NCBI GenBank assembly: GCA_030549175.1
Contig: JAUKUA010000001.1
Location: 8,184,001 to 8,248,000, forward strand
Length of the DNA: 64,000 nucleotides
Direction of reading: 5' to 3'
From: Lasiosphaeris hirsuta
Taxonomy: Eukaryota; Ascomycota; Sordariomycetes; Sordariales; Lasiosphaeriaceae
Below the pieces are notes generated by a model. The model was given only the letters and a program-made list of their open reading frames with translations, was not told where the DNA came from and did not search any database. The translations under genes were made by a program, and so were the position numbers. The stretch's first letter is position 1. Each line of letters opens with the position of its first letter. Positions 44,864 through 56,694 of the stretch are shown piece after piece.

Positions 44864-45622
44864 CTTCCACTACTAAGTAAAGTGCATGGAAGGGGGTTTT
44901 GTTGCAGTCAAGGTTATCATGTCATTGGCAGATTCCTAAATAAATATCCGTTCACAGAAGCATTCATCAGATACCAAGGTAGTACGGCTCATGTGAGGAT
45001 TGCTCCCAAGATCAACACACAATCCATTGCCCAGCTTATTCGGCTTCCTCAACTTGATCAGCCGACTCCCTTCCAGCCTCGGCCTCCTTTGACATGTACT
45101 CGTTCTGATGCGCAAATTCTGCTCAATGTCAGTATCTTGTTGCATGTTACCGCAGAATGATGTCTACCGTCGCAAGCCCCTCCAAATCCTTGGAACGGAG
45201 ACCATCGACATAGCACGGCCCGACAAGTATAGCAATCGCAGCCGCTTCAGGGGGGCCGAGAAAAGGTTGGGAGTCACACCGCAGAGTGAACAGGGGATCT
45301 TTAGATGATATATGTGCCCAACGTGCCTAATGATTCCACGTTGGCCTCATGTTTTACAAAGCCAAAATGAAACAAAGCCCTTGCTGTTCGACTGGCACTA
45401 CTAATTGTTCGAATATGCCTACGGGAGTCCAACTAGACATTACAAAATAACATTGAAGCGCCAGAAACTCAACGGCGCTAATGACGTTATATTTCAACTC
45501 GGCGAGTTAAGTGGCAGACAATAACACTTGACAGACCTCGGGGCGCTCGCAAGGGACCGTTCGAACGGGCGACCTAAACCAAATTCACCCCAATTCCCAA
45601 CCCTATTCTACTCATGGCCCCC
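44864..45622. other. Intergenic, AT-rich part near 45300-45500
   Basis: 3' flank of the STAND gene and of the convergent secreted-protein gene. No gene or element recognised. Confidence 0.55.
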
Positions 45623-46186
45623 TCAATAACACCCATCAGGCCTCTCAGAATATCACTGCGTCAAGCAAATCCCACTCAACGAAGCATCCCTCGCCAGCTC
45701 CGAAAACGGATTCGAATTCGCACTCGCGCAGCTATTCCGTGTCTTGACCAGCGCCGGCCACAAGATCTGCACATTCGAGATGTCAGTGTCCTGCGGCCAG
45801 CTGACGCAGCACCGCCGGTCGCCGTTGACCTGCATGCAGATGGACCGCGGCGAGAGCGGCAGCGCCACGTTCTGAGCGTAGCGGATGCCCATAGACAGGA
45901 TCTCGCACGACTTGTTGCCGCCGTGGTACGCGCCACTATAGTTGCACTCGACGTTGTTGGCGCCGCACCGCTTGGTCAAGGTCGAGGGCGCCGACGGGTG
46001 TGACGCGGAGCTGAAGACCAGCATCGTGCCGCCCGCGGTTGGGATCTCCCTGCTCACGACCAGCCCGGCTTCGGTATCGCCTAGTTGGCCGGCTTGGGGG
46101 TTGGGGTTTCCGGGGGTGAAGTTCGGGACGACTGCGGCGAGAGCGGCCGATCGGAGGGTGAGGATGGCGGTGGTTCTGAACAGCAT
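45623..46186 (-). CDS. WD-like cysteine-rich secreted protein, nonsense codon near the end
   Basis: ATG 46186 gives MLFRTTAILTLRSAALAAVV, a signal peptide. The mature protein has KRCGANNVECNYSGAYHGGN, KSCEIL, ALPLSPRSICMQVNGDRRCC and SELARDASLSGICLTQ, the pattern of the fungal WD-like secreted family. The frame stops at 45655..45653 (TGA) after 177 aa. Reading on past that codon, the same frame gives YSERPDGCY and then a second stop at 45625..45623. Family members continue TQC-LSNRPDGC, so the TGA sits where a Cys codon is expected. The current product lacks the last two of ten cysteines. Possible nonsense mutation, sequencing error or readthrough. Confidence 0.78.
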
Positions 46187-47029
46187 TGTGGCTATTATTC
46201 GGAGCTGAAACACATTTGCAGCATGAGATTCCGACGGGATCCGTCTTCTCGACACCCTAGTGGGTGAGATATGAGAGGGAGATGTCCAAACAAGCTTTTT
46301 GTCGGGTGTGACACACGGGGGCGACCCGCAAAATCTAGTATCCAGAAGAGGAGGTTGATTATGGCTCTCAAGGCACCATCAAGTCAACATATGCCATAAA
46401 TTCAGATTGAAGTTCTCGGAGTACTAGTTGAGTAATACTATTAACAGTAGCTTGGCAGCTATGCTGACCGGCCTACATTGGATGTCTTACCGACCTCTCC
46501 TAGCTCCTGTTGTAACCCTGGATGGCAAAGTAGACTTGATATTGGCTGCTATTTTCAGCTCCGTGGCTCAATTTTTTGATAAATCTCGGATCTGCGGGGT
46601 CTCGCTCGCAACGACGGTGTGCCGTATGCCGAGCATCTTCCATATTAGCTGTCATGTCAGGTTCTTTAGCATCTTACGGCATCCAATTCTCTGAATCCTT
46701 CAATCTCGCATTACTCTAGCCATATCGGCAAATTTAACCTTTCAAATACTTGCCTTTGAGGTCGGTCAAACTCATCAACTCTTCCCATCCTCTCCATTTG
46801 CACAACGGGCATTTAACATCCAAACATGAGGTATCACGACATCTATCTTTTACGGCCCAAAATGCGCCACCTAGAATAGCAAAGTGGCTAGGATGGCGGT
46901 GCATGGGTGAATTGTGCAATGAAACAAAACAATACCACATGGAAATAGTTCAAATTCAAGTTCCGATTTCGGCATAATGTTTCGAGGAAGTAGGTTGACA
47001 AATATCCAAACCACCAACCCTTCTCACTT
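46187..47029. other. Intergenic, no gene seen
   Basis: AT-richer spacer. Open frames are short and featureless. Confidence 0.55.
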
Positions 47030-48045
47030 TCACTGCCCGCCAAGCAGCTGCTTGAACACCTCCACCAACTCAGTCTTTCCGTATCTGGTCTCGCCCGTCG
47101 GTTTCGAGTTCTCGTGCAGGATCCCGCCGGGGAGGAAGCTGAGATTCAGCTCAGTGAAGCGCTTCGCGACTTCAGGAGGAAAGACAGTGCTCCAGAACTC
47201 CAGTAGACCCTCCTTCTCGACCGGGCGAACCTCCAGTTCTTTACCCGCTGCGTCCTCGAATGCACGCTTCACATCGAGGGCTGAGTATGGCTGCGGACCT
47301 TCTAGATCAAAAATGTACGGGTTCGACTTCAGAGGGGCGCCTGTGCTCAACAGCTCGGCCGCACAGGCCTGGCCGATGTCCTGCGTCGCAATCTGTTTTA
47401 CGTTAGGAGCTTCCATTGTTGCAGACGGCAGTCACGACCCCTAGGGGACTCACATGCGGCAACTTGAAGTCAAGTGGCGTCAGAGTCGAAAAGAAGAAGG
47501 AAGCTTCCTGAATCGTCTCGATGGCAGCTGCCCAATTCTCCATGAAATACGCGCACCGGACGATAACCACCTCAGGGGCGGCGTCCTGCAGAACGATCTC
47601 GGCTGCATGGTTGGTCAGGATCTCCCCCTGATGCAAAATGATCAGTGTCTCTTGCCATGAAAAAAAGGGGCAGTGGACATACCACTCCGTGGTCATATTG
47701 CGCCCCCTCGCTCGACACTAGAACCAGACGCTTGACAGACGCAGCCGCCTGGACTGCCGTCTTGATGTTCCCCGACACAGTCCTGGCGTGTGCAACGGTG
47801 TCCTTGTCCTCGTAGATGGCGGGCTGGATGTTTAGGACCGCATCGGACCCTTCAAAGTGCAGGGAAGAGACATCCTCGATGTCGCCCCGGACAGCTTCGA
47901 ATCTGGGATGCGACTTGAACTCGTCCGGAACTTTGGTAAGGTTGCGATAGACACCCCTTACGCTCGGGTTGGATGGGTCGGCGAGCAGGAATCGGATGGT
48001 GGCCTGGCCGGTTTGGGTCGAGGCAGGAGCGATGGTGATGTGCAT
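47030..48045 (-). CDS. NmrA-like NAD(P)-binding protein, 299 aa
   Basis: Exons 48045..47683, 47627..47454 and 47392..47030, every intron in phase 0 (donors GTATGT and GTGAGT, branch CTAAC in the second). The N-terminus MHITIAPASTQTGQATIRFL is the Rossmann loop; RGVYRNLTKVP, DAVLNIQPAIYED, VKRLVLVSSEGAQYDHG and VVIVRCAYFMENWA follow the order of the NmrA/azoreductase-like group. The C-terminal part (GKTELVEVFKQLLGG) is helical. Likely an NAD(P)(H)-dependent reductase or redox sensor of the cytosol; substrate unknown. It is unrelated in exon layout to the other NmrA-like gene at 6148-7310. Confidence 0.9.
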
Positions 48046-48705
48046 GGTGGTGAATCGGATGGAGTGGAGGCTGAGTGATTTTGCTGAAAACTTGGTGATT
48101 AGAAAGTGTCAAAATAGGGTGGATGCCGAAGCTGGATGTCGTTTGGTAAAATCTAGATATCAATGCGTCCCTCTGGTGGTATTTATCCTCGAATGCTTCG
48201 CATCCCTCCTTATATGCCAAACTTCATCACAAGTCTTTGGTGCTGGTGAGAGCTTACGCCGAATCGGGCCAACTCGGGGCCGCCGGCGTCGTCAGTGGCG
48301 TCGGGCCAAGAACCGTGTTACGCAGCGCCCGCCGTCGGGAATACAGGACAATAAAGAGTATGACTCTTAGCCATAACGTGAAAGCTGCCAAGTTGAACTT
48401 TTTTGAAGGACAAATTGACCGAGAGGGGAAACTTTGTCCACTATGCACACGCCAGAGTTGCGAAATGCCTTCTTGTCTTGAGGGTCACACTCATTCAACC
48501 CACCAGGTAACAACAAAGGCACTTTGTCAATTGGATCAAGTCATGCGACGCCAAGTTGTCATATGTTTTGGGAAACGCGTCCCATACACCGTGACCATTG
48601 TAAGATGAGGTGTTTTGTGAGACGCATCTGGGTAGAGGGAAAGAATGCCAAGATCTGCACCACTTTTAGGCAAGGGTGACTAGTCACTATTGACGGCTTC
48701 GCTGT
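48046..48705. other. Intergenic, no gene seen
   Basis: 5' flank of the NmrA-like gene; nothing recognisable. Confidence 0.5.
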
Positions 48706-49165
48706 GGAGCGGGGTTGCTTTCAGCTTAGGCGAACCCTTTGCCTCTGCGGGACTGGCCGACCCGTCACGACGAGACTTGAATGTCACAACAAATCTTATA
48801 CCATCGACCACGCCGACGCTGACGCCGAAGAGGAGCGTGGATGGTCCTTTGACAAGCAGAGTGTATGAGGCGGGGGAGTTCGTCGCCTTTCTTGTCCACG
48901 AGGGAAGAGGTGACTCTCGGATGCGCGGTGATATAGACTCGGATGATGGCTTGGGGGACAGTGGTGAGGATCATGATAATGACGTGTCTCCTGCTGTGGC
49001 GGAACCGTGTTTCGGCCATTTCTTAATCTTGCAGCCAGCTTCAGCCGGGGAGGGAGGACCCGGGATGTATAAGCGGGTGGGCTATTTCAGGATGTGGGAG
49101 CGCAGAACGGCGCCTGAGTGGATGTATGAGTTGGAGAAGGTGACGGTAACTCTGGTCTTGATCTA
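48706..49165 (+). pseudogene. Possible HET-protein C-terminal relic
   Basis: One plus-strand frame contains SRVYEAGEFVAFLVHEGRGD, FGHFLILQPASAGEGG and MYKRVGYFRMWERRTAPEWM. This looks like the tail found in many HET-domain proteins (LLLxPxxxxGxxYxRVGxFxx). No HET core or start codon is present. Low confidence; it lies just 3' of the methyltransferase gene on the other strand. Confidence 0.33.
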
Positions 49166-49177
49166 CAGTACTGGGAC

Positions 49178-49963
49178 CTACGGCTTCCTCGCCACAATGA
49201 CCGTCAGATTCGGATCCGCCACAAAGTCGCTCCAAAACTCGGCATCCCCCTTGGCCACCTCGGTCTCCTCAGGCTTGACAACCTCAAAACCTACCAGCCC
49301 CAAGCCCTTGGGAATCCTATCCGCCAGCGTATACGTCTCCGTCATGGATGTACAGTCAAACGAAAAAGGCGGCTGCGTCAGACAATTGCACTTGTACCCC
49401 AACCCCCCGGGAATCTCCTTGACATCCGTGAAGGTGCACCCGTACTTACCATACTTCATGTACTCAGCCCGGATACTCTGCACCCTCACCCCCAGAAACT
49501 TCCCCCCCGGCTTGAGGTACCCAACCACATTCCCCCACATAGCCCTCAAATCCTCTACCGACGTCGCATGATCAAACAACCAGTTCGCCATGACAACATC
49601 ATACCCCCCCTCCCTCACCCCCCCAGCAGCAGCATCCTGCTCGCCCAGCGGACGCGCCAAATCCGCCGTGATCCAGCGCACCGTACCCTCGTCTCTGCCG
49701 AGCTGCTTCTCAATGTCCTGCCCGATCCGCATCATCTCGACCGAGATGTCCACGACGTCGACGCATGCGGCGCCGGCGTCGATGGCGCGACGTGCGTGCA
49801 GCCCGCTGCCGCCGCCCAGGTCGAGGACCGACAGGCCCGTGCAGTCGCCCAGGGCGGTGCGGATGAGCTGGGCTTCGATTTCAGAGCAGGGTAGGTCTTC
49901 GACCGAGCCGTAATTGGATGCTACCCCGTCGTATTGCTTGCGCTCTGAGTCGGTGGTTGTCAT
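49178..49963 (-). CDS. SAM-dependent methyltransferase (class I), 261 aa
   Basis: Start ATG 49963 (MTTTDSERKQYDGVASNYGS) chosen because the family begins with a D-x-x-A-xx-Y segment. An in-frame ATG at 50155 would add 64 low-complexity residues. Motif I is LSVLDLGGGSGLHARRAI, the post-I acidic residue is in CVDVVDIS, motif II is GGYDVVMANWLFDHA and motif III is VVGYLKPGGKFLGV. This is a small-molecule type (ToxA/UbiE-like) methyltransferase with no nucleic-acid or protein-substrate domain. Substrate unknown. No intron needed. Confidence 0.88.
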   Translation of the reverse strand: MTTTDSERKQYDGVASNYGSVEDLPCSEIEAQLIRTALGDCTGLSVLDLGGGSGLHARRAIDAGAACVDVVDISVEMMRIGQDIEKQLGRDEGTVRWITADLARPLGEQDAAAGGVREGGYDVVMANWLFDHATSVEDLRAMWGNVVGYLKPGGKFLGVRVQSIRAEYMKYGKYGCTFTDVKEIPGGLGYKCNCLTQPPFSFDCTSMTETYTLADRIPKGLGLVGFEVVKPEETEVAKGDAEFWSDFVADPNLTVIVARKP

Positions 49964-50728
49964 ATTTGGCTGGGGGAACTGCTGGTAAGGTCTGGTGTTG
50001 TTAAAGTTGTTGGTGGAGCTGAAGTTGGGATTGGGTGTTAAGGGTTGGGGGATGAAGGATGAAGCTAATAAAAGGGATGTGATCGCAGGAGAAAGCAGTG
50101 GTGAGGAGTCAAGCAACACCCCTTCGCTCACTTCGGGGTCACATTGCAGCTTCATGCATTGGAGCTAGGTGATGTTGAGGTCGAAGCTGTGGACCCTAGG
50201 CCGTATTGGTCCTGGATTTGCTGGCCGATGCACGATCATCACCGATCATTGGTCGCCATAGTGGCTAACCCAGCCTGAGGAGATGGCTTCGCATGGAGTT
50301 GCATGATACTGATAAACTTCTCTTCAAATTTAGGCCGGTAATAATAGCGGTGGTGGCCCCGGCCCGGAGTGGTATCACCCTAACTCGGGGCGATCAACTA
50401 CAGCTTAATTACCGTGGCTCAGGACGACGAACAGGGATGGTAATTATAGTGCCCGCGAAGACTCTACTCGGTATACAACCAGGTCGTTGTGGCACCTAAG
50501 ATGGCAACCATGTACCTAAGGTAGGTGACTATTTTACTCTTCCATGAGGTCATGTACAATCCTGGTCCCACGGGAACCTCTAAATGAGTCAATTCTGTCA
50601 TGCCGTTCTCCCACTCTTTCCAACAACCTGGTTCTAACGGCGCCCCCCCCCTTGCGACTCGACGTCCGCAAAGAGCCTATCTCCTAGTATCTTGTTGGTG
50701 ATGGCACACCATGCGTCGTAGCCGACTT
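49964..50728. other. Intergenic, no gene seen
   Basis: Upstream of the methyltransferase and downstream of the large membrane protein. A C run lies at about 50644-50651. Confidence 0.55.
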
Positions 50729-52772
50729 TCAGTTCTTTTGGAACTCGTCAATCCCGTAATCCGTGCTCAACGGCGAAAGAGATTGCACATGGTCGACAAC
50801 GGGAATGTTTGAATCCGCCTTCTCACCGCCTCTCCTCCACGGCCCGATGCCGGCGCCCTCGAGCGCCAACCGTAGCAACCAGTACTGACTGTCAGAGTCT
50901 CTCGCGAGCTGCCGCGCGCGGCCGTCCTTGGTCACCCAGATACGGCGAACAATCTTCATAAGCATCTCAAGAGAGACACTGATGGTGACAATGAGGACGG
51001 AGAATATAACGACGATCATGACGACCCAGAACCTGAAATTTTGGTATCGGCCTGCCGTCGTAATCCGCATGTTGTTGCAGCTGTTGTAGACGGCATCTCG
51101 CTCCTTGCCGGGCGGGAGGCTATCGTAGGGTTGGTATACCAGGGTCCTCTCGTATATCGGACTCGTCGTGTCAATGCGATCGAGAAAGCGCATGATGTGC
51201 GCTTGCAACAAAGCGAGCCTCGACTCAAACCAGAGCCGCACTTCCTTTTCCCACTGGTCTGGAGAGAGCCGCAGCGATCTTGTGTCCTCAAAAACAGACT
51301 CACGAGCTAACAGTCCTGATGCCCCTAGGGTTGCGAGTCCCATGGCTCCGACGTCGGTCAGACCCAACAGAAGAGCGGATCGCTTGATAGCGGTGGACTG
51401 GTCAGGGTTGAGGTTCAGTCCCGCGATGGATTCTTCGTATGCTTTTGCGGCGTGGCTAAGGTTAGAACAGAGACCGTTGACTGGGTTGCAGAACTGGACC
51501 TGCTGCTCGCAGGCCAGCACGTTAAAGTAGTTGTTCCCGTAGTAGAAAGGGGCAGAATACTTTGTCCCATTCGCCAGGAAGAAGGGATCGTAGACTGGTT
51601 CCGAGTACCGGACTGAGTTTTGTGATACGAAGCAGACCGTAATGTCCGAGTCACCATTCATGGTCAGCTTTTCTGGCCACTGGGCGTGCCGCCCGGCACC
51701 CGACCACCAAAAGCATCTTGAGAGCAGTTAGCCGCAACCGTTTTGGAGGGGGGGGATACAAAAAAAAAAATAAAAAAATAAAAAAAACTCGGCGCGTCTG
51801 GACATACTTGGTACTGTAGCCGGTAGACAAAGGCTCCGGATCTGCGGCATAGATGATAGGGTCGGTCTGGTTGACAACTTCGGAGATGTCAAATCGGATG
51901 TAGCCATTCTCTTCTCCCAGGAGCTTAATCATGCCGGTGATATCAATAGGAGAACAGGCCATACGGTGTCTCACACCCGACCGATCGCTCGGCGGCGCGT
52001 TGATACCTAGATGGAAATGCGAATTCAGGAGTCCCGTGTCCAGGAGAATTGTCGTGTTCGGTGTAGATGTGTCGTTGGACAAACACCTTGCCTCCCCTAA
52101 AAACGGACATGGAACCTTGGAGATCTCGTACGGCAGTCTCGGCACGGGAAACATGGTGTTTGTTTCCGCTAGTGGCTGTCTTGCCCTGGAGTAGAACCAA
52201 GTTGCATATGCCCGGGCATTTTGTGCGTCGTCAACCTTGGCCCGGGTGCTCTCAACCGAAACTGGAAGCGACTGTCCAAAATTGACGGCCGCCCAGTTGA
52301 AGTCCCAGCCGCCACAATTCTCCCCCGGACGGGCCAAGACGTTGACGTAGGATTCGCTGCGCGTTGCAATGGTTGAGACAAGGATGCTGAAGAGTCCAAA
52401 ACACGCAATGATAAACGCGGCGATGAATGTTGTAGGGAGGAGAGTCCGAACCGTCGAATATGGTGTCTGGGCCCAGGCGAGGCATATCCAGAAGGAATCG
52501 ACCAGCGCGGATATCGGAGTGACGTTGTTTCGGAGCAGAGTCTGCACTTGTTGTTGAAATGGGTCGGATCGCGTCGCGTGTCGAACGCGCACCTGGTGGA
52601 GAATGTAGGCGAATATCCTCCACGTCGCGCCTCCGGCCATGGAAACTAGAAGGGCAAGACCCGAGATCACAATGTTGCCCCATTTAAGCGGAAGGGTGAG
52701 AGTGACCTGATCGAAGCCATTTTCCGAGTGATCTCTCCAAATCCCCACGTATACCGATATGTTGCTGGCCAT
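50729..52772 (-). CDS. Large membrane protein of unknown function, 650 aa
   Basis: Exons 52772..51808 and 51716..50729; the intron 51807..51717 (GTATGT, long T/A tract, GGCTAAC, TCAAG) gives a continuous frame through CFWWSGAGRHAQWPEKLTMN. The N-terminal hydrophobic segments are WGNIVISGLALLVSMAGGA and FIAAFIIACFGLFSILVSTI. A large extracellular-looking part with several NxT/S sites and cysteines follows (CPFLGEARCLSND, NDTSTPNTT), then another hydrophobic pair near FWVVMIVVIFSVLIVTISVS. The C-terminal ~80 residues are cytosol-like. This resembles uncharacterised ascomycete plasma-membrane proteins. No catalytic motif seen. Confidence 0.82.
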
Positions 52773-53659
52773 GTCGACGTGTGTCGGTAAACGTATGGCC
52801 GCTGGAAAGTCCAGAATCTCTCTCTCTCAGACACGAGATGAGTTTGGGACGGCTGCGCCCTGAGAAGGAAAATTCTACCACTGGCTGCCAGTGGATCTTG
52901 CAGGGGGAAGAAACCAATGTGAGGATGGTAAGTCTTGGCGACACAAATGAAAGGGGGCAAAAAGGCACTGCCAGCGATCCGATCCAAAAAGTCCGAGCCG
53001 AGTCCATCGCCCAAAGATCTATGGCAGACCAGTAAAAAAGCAGGAAGATGCCCAAGCAGCTACGTCGGCCTCACGCGACAGTTGGCACTCATCGCATATC
53101 GTCCCAGCGGCTTGGTTGTCCCCACCACCAATATGACAATCCCAACCCGCCGGGGATACACTCAGCGATGTTAGTTCGCAGCCTAGAGTAAGCAAGCAAA
53201 AAGCCGCCTTAGACAGATCCAGATGCGTTAAGATTGTAAAATAGCGATAGGCCAAAAACCAAGATCCCTCATCTAGGCATGAAACCAATCCCACAGCACT
53301 TCTCCTACGGTCAGCATGGGACTGGTTTCAGCCTACCCTTCCCCCTTTGCTCGCACTTACTCGCATTGAGAAAGTATAGGGGCATGGCTCGCTCGGCCGC
53401 CGCCGCGCCTGCACAGGCAGGCCGACTGGCCAGTCTTGATGCGAGGCCTTGATTGGTGTGCTGGGCGCTACCTAGGCCAATCAAGATTAGATTCGGTCAA
53501 TGCTGCTGAAACTGCGATAGTCACGTTTTAACCGCCTCCTCAGGTTGCTCAAACCCCGCACTTTGGTCGAGCCTCATTTTGACCTGAACAACACCCGTCG
53601 TGACCGGGATTATGGTGCGGAGTCTTTGTTGATGAACCTATAACCCTGGCTTCTAAAAC
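52773..53659. other. Intergenic between divergent genes
   Basis: Shared upstream region of the membrane protein and the HeLo-like gene. No gene recognised. Confidence 0.55.
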
Positions 53660-54987
53660 ATGGCGGACCCTCTGAGTGTCGGCGTGTCTGTCCTAGCTAT
53701 TGTTACCGCCGCCATCAAGTCGGTCAAGTCGCTCGCCGCAACGACGGAACGCTATAAGAAACGCGACAAGACGCTGATCAGGTTGCATCATGAGCTCGAA
53801 GACGTTGTCAATGTCCTCGACTCGCTAAAGGAGGTTATCGACTATGATGCCACAATATTGGCGGTTCTCAAAGGACCGGTCGATCGGTGTGGTCAAGTGT
53901 GCCATGAGTTTGAAAAAGCTATGGTCAAGTTCAGCGGAAATTCGAAGACGGGGTTGAGAGATTGGGCCAAGATGGAGTTCGCAAGGGATGACATCAACGG
54001 TTTCATGGACGCTCTTTCGAGCTATAAGGCGACGATATTAGTCGGCCTGGGGACTATCACAATGTCGGTTGCACTTTCCTCATCTGCAGGCCGGGCTAAC
54101 CGTTTCCAAGGCGCAACTCTAACCTCACCCAGCAAGCCCTGGAGAGCTATGGTGAGATGATCAAAGATACATCTTACAATCTCGAGATCCGCCTCCAACG
54201 CATCGAGGCGTTCGTCACCACGGATGACACTGCTGACCATAGCATGGCCGTTGACTGGAGGGACGAGAGAGAGGTGACCAAGGAATGTATTCGAATTTGT
54301 GAAGACGCCCAGTCTTATATGGAGTCCTTGCAAAGCCGGAAACCTCACTTGCGCCAAGATACGACCTCGGCTCTTCCAGATGCCGTGCATAACCAGTTCG
54401 AGGCGGAACTCAAGACAGTCGAAGCACTGAACAAGAACCGAGACAACCTCTTGCAGACCATCGGTTTCCTTCAGCAACGCCTTGTCTCCATCATTTCGAA
54501 CGAGAGCCCTGAACGCAGCCGCCAGGAAGCGCAATTTCGAAAGGATCTCGACATCTCGAAACAGTGTCTCGAAGTGTGCAAAGAGGCAGGTGAGCAAGTT
54601 CGATTCCGAAAGATACACCTTTTTGGGGAGGTGGTTGCCGATGATGATAACGATCAAGTGGTTGTTGCCACCCTTGCCGACCTCTTCGACGTCAGAAAAG
54701 TGTTGGCCAAGAATCGGACGTTCCAGACAGTTGGCTCCATGTCGGGAGAGACAGCCGAGAAGCTCTGTGAAGGCCGTTATAGAAGCCGGCTCGGTGCTGT
54801 GGGTGAAGACATTAAGCGTACTTCACCCTCGAAACCCGACACTCAAGAGGACCACGCACAGCGTGCCAACTCGCTGGCCGAGGGCAGAGAGCCAGCAAGT
54901 GTGGAAACAGGACGCAAGCCCTCTCCTAATGAAGTTAGAAAGCGCACTGCCGAAAGCGAAGAGGCTGTACCAAAGGTTGGGCGGTGA
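53660..54987 (+). CDS. HeLo-like-N / PigL_N-type domain protein, about 420 aa
   Basis: The N-terminus MADPLSVGVSVLAIVTAAIK, then KKRDKTLIRLHHELEDVVNV and GPVDRCGQVCHEFEKAM, KTGLRDWAKMEF, matches the helical domain named after azaphilone-cluster protein L and found at the start of many fungal ankyrin/NLR-like proteins. The second half (SYGEMIKDTSYNLEIRLQRI, REVTKECIRICEDAQSYMES, DISKQCLEVCKEAGEQVRF) continues the family. The join is inferred: exons 53660..54067 and 54133..54987 with intron 54068..54132 (GTTGCA donor, CTAAC branch, CCCAG). The donor is atypical and the join drops a few residues usually present. The C-terminus is disordered and charged. Probable signalling adaptor; unproven. Confidence 0.72.
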
Positions 54988-56290
54988 ATGAGTGCTTATT
55001 AGGGCCTAGGTGAGGAAGTGAAAGGTGAATGGTGTTTCAAAGTGGGATGAGCTTATCTGTCATTTTATCATTAAGAGTAGTCCAACCTATATACACTGCT
55101 ATCACGGTTAAATCAACTCTGGTATGCAAAGTTAAACGAGGCATAATCCGCAAGTCTAGCCGGCAAAGAATAGTTTTTCAATCTCAACCACCTATTCTGG
55201 ATCGCTATGTATAGCAACCTAGCCTTGTTCACTGCGGCTTAGCTCGCCGGGGGTATCATGTGCATTGACGTGTGGAGGATAGAAAGCTGAAATTGGCCTG
55301 AGGGTTAATGAACCTACGTTGCTAGGTCTAAGTTGACTCCAGGGCAACTTTTATTTCCCACATTTAGGTATTAGCATTTTTTTGACTCTGTAGATTGTTA
55401 GCTAGGTCGCGGTAGGGGCTACCCCCATTCCTCGTAACCCAGTGGTAAGTTGATAGCCTAATCCCGCCATGCTCCCATAGTTAGGTCACCTCTCCCTCTC
55501 GTCACCATTATTAACTCAAGGTAGTAGCTGGGGTGCCAGCTACCCCTGTACCTTAGAGTTCTCCTTTTCTTTTCTTTTTCAACCGTACCTTATTAAGAGG
55601 ATAAGAAGTAGCCGAACGCCTACACCATTCAGTTAGGCAGCTAACAATGTGGATATTTCGTCCTAAGCTTTCCCTGATTCTTCCCTGAGCTAGGATGATC
55701 CCATACACGGCCGCCGCACAGCCTCAGAGGCCCGTTTTCAGTCCCCCTGGCTAAAGTTTACTTTCGATAGAAAGTAGATAACGCGTAATCTGTAAGGATA
55801 GCTCCTAGACAATAATTCCAATTACGACTTACGCGCGTACTAGGTATACGTATGAATCGTGTCATGTATACCAAAAAGCCCTGTTGTTAAAGCAGAGCAG
55901 CCCATGCCTCGCCCAAAAAAAAAAAAAAAAAATCAAAACAAACCCAATGCATCTAATCATATCAATTTCAAACTTATAGCATCATTATGCCATGCTGCAG
56001 AAGGATGCGGTAGATTACAACCCCAAGACAATCCTATGCATCATGTCCCCATACCTAAGAAACATGCGAAAAAGCGAAGGAAGCTGATTGGTTCACGCTG
56101 ACGGCGGTGATTCCAGAAGTCGCCCCGCACCCAGAGAGCCAGCGGCCACCGTAATGATCATCAAAGGGATTCCGAGATCCGAAAGATGACTCGGGTAGGG
56201 CAATTTTGACACTTCCCTAATAGCACAGCCCAGACAGCATTCGGTCGTCCTGAGCACACTGTCCCTGCTACACAAACTCAAAGCCAAGGT
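54988..56290. other. AT-rich gene-free stretch, possibly mutated repeat
   Basis: Dense TAG/TAA/TGA in all frames, many CTA/TAG words, and an A17 run at about 55914-55931. This composition is typical of repeat-induced mutation, but no element could be identified. Confidence 0.45.
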
Positions 56291-56694
56291 GAGTTTAATA
56301 TCGCTATCCAAAACTTGCGAGGCCTCGATACCCCTGTGGTGAAGGGGATCCCAATCTCTCGAGAGCTCTGGTTGAGACAACGTAGCAAAAAGTCATCGTC
56401 CGACGAAACGATTCGGCCAAGCGATCCTGCTTGAATGAGTTTGAGAGACACCTCGGGAACTTTGAAGAGTCACTGATCGCCCGACTTAACCCGCTCACGA
56501 ATTGAGAGTCCCAAGTCGTTGGGATAGACAAGGCCTCGAGCCAACTCCGCGCATGCTTGGAAACGTAACTCGTCAACCCCTTCTCGCGATACCCATCTGA
56601 CTAGATTCAAAGTGGACTTGGTGGCCAACTCTCTCGGTGTGAGTGCATTGGCGACAGCGGCAACAAGGTTAATTGAGGCAGTTGCTCTACCCAT
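56291..56694 (-). pseudogene. Unrecognised coding relic with one in-frame TGA
   Basis: From ATG 56694 one frame reads MGRATASINLVAAVANALTP and continues to SIRERVKSGDQ, a TGA at 56470-56472, then LFKVPEVSLKLIQAGSLGRI, VSSDDDFLLRCLNQSSREIG and a stop near 56291. The same frame stays protein-like across the TGA, which would be CGA (Arg) before a C-to-T change. I do not recognise the family, and short length keeps confidence low. Confidence 0.35.

Noticed and set aside
45525..45590. tRNA-like B-box sequence (GTTCGAAC)
   Set aside because: No matching A box or cloverleaf arms can be drawn around it.
48237..48608. Plus-strand open frame in the NmrA-like 5' flank
   Set aside because: No conserved motif, no signal peptide, atypical composition; likely chance.
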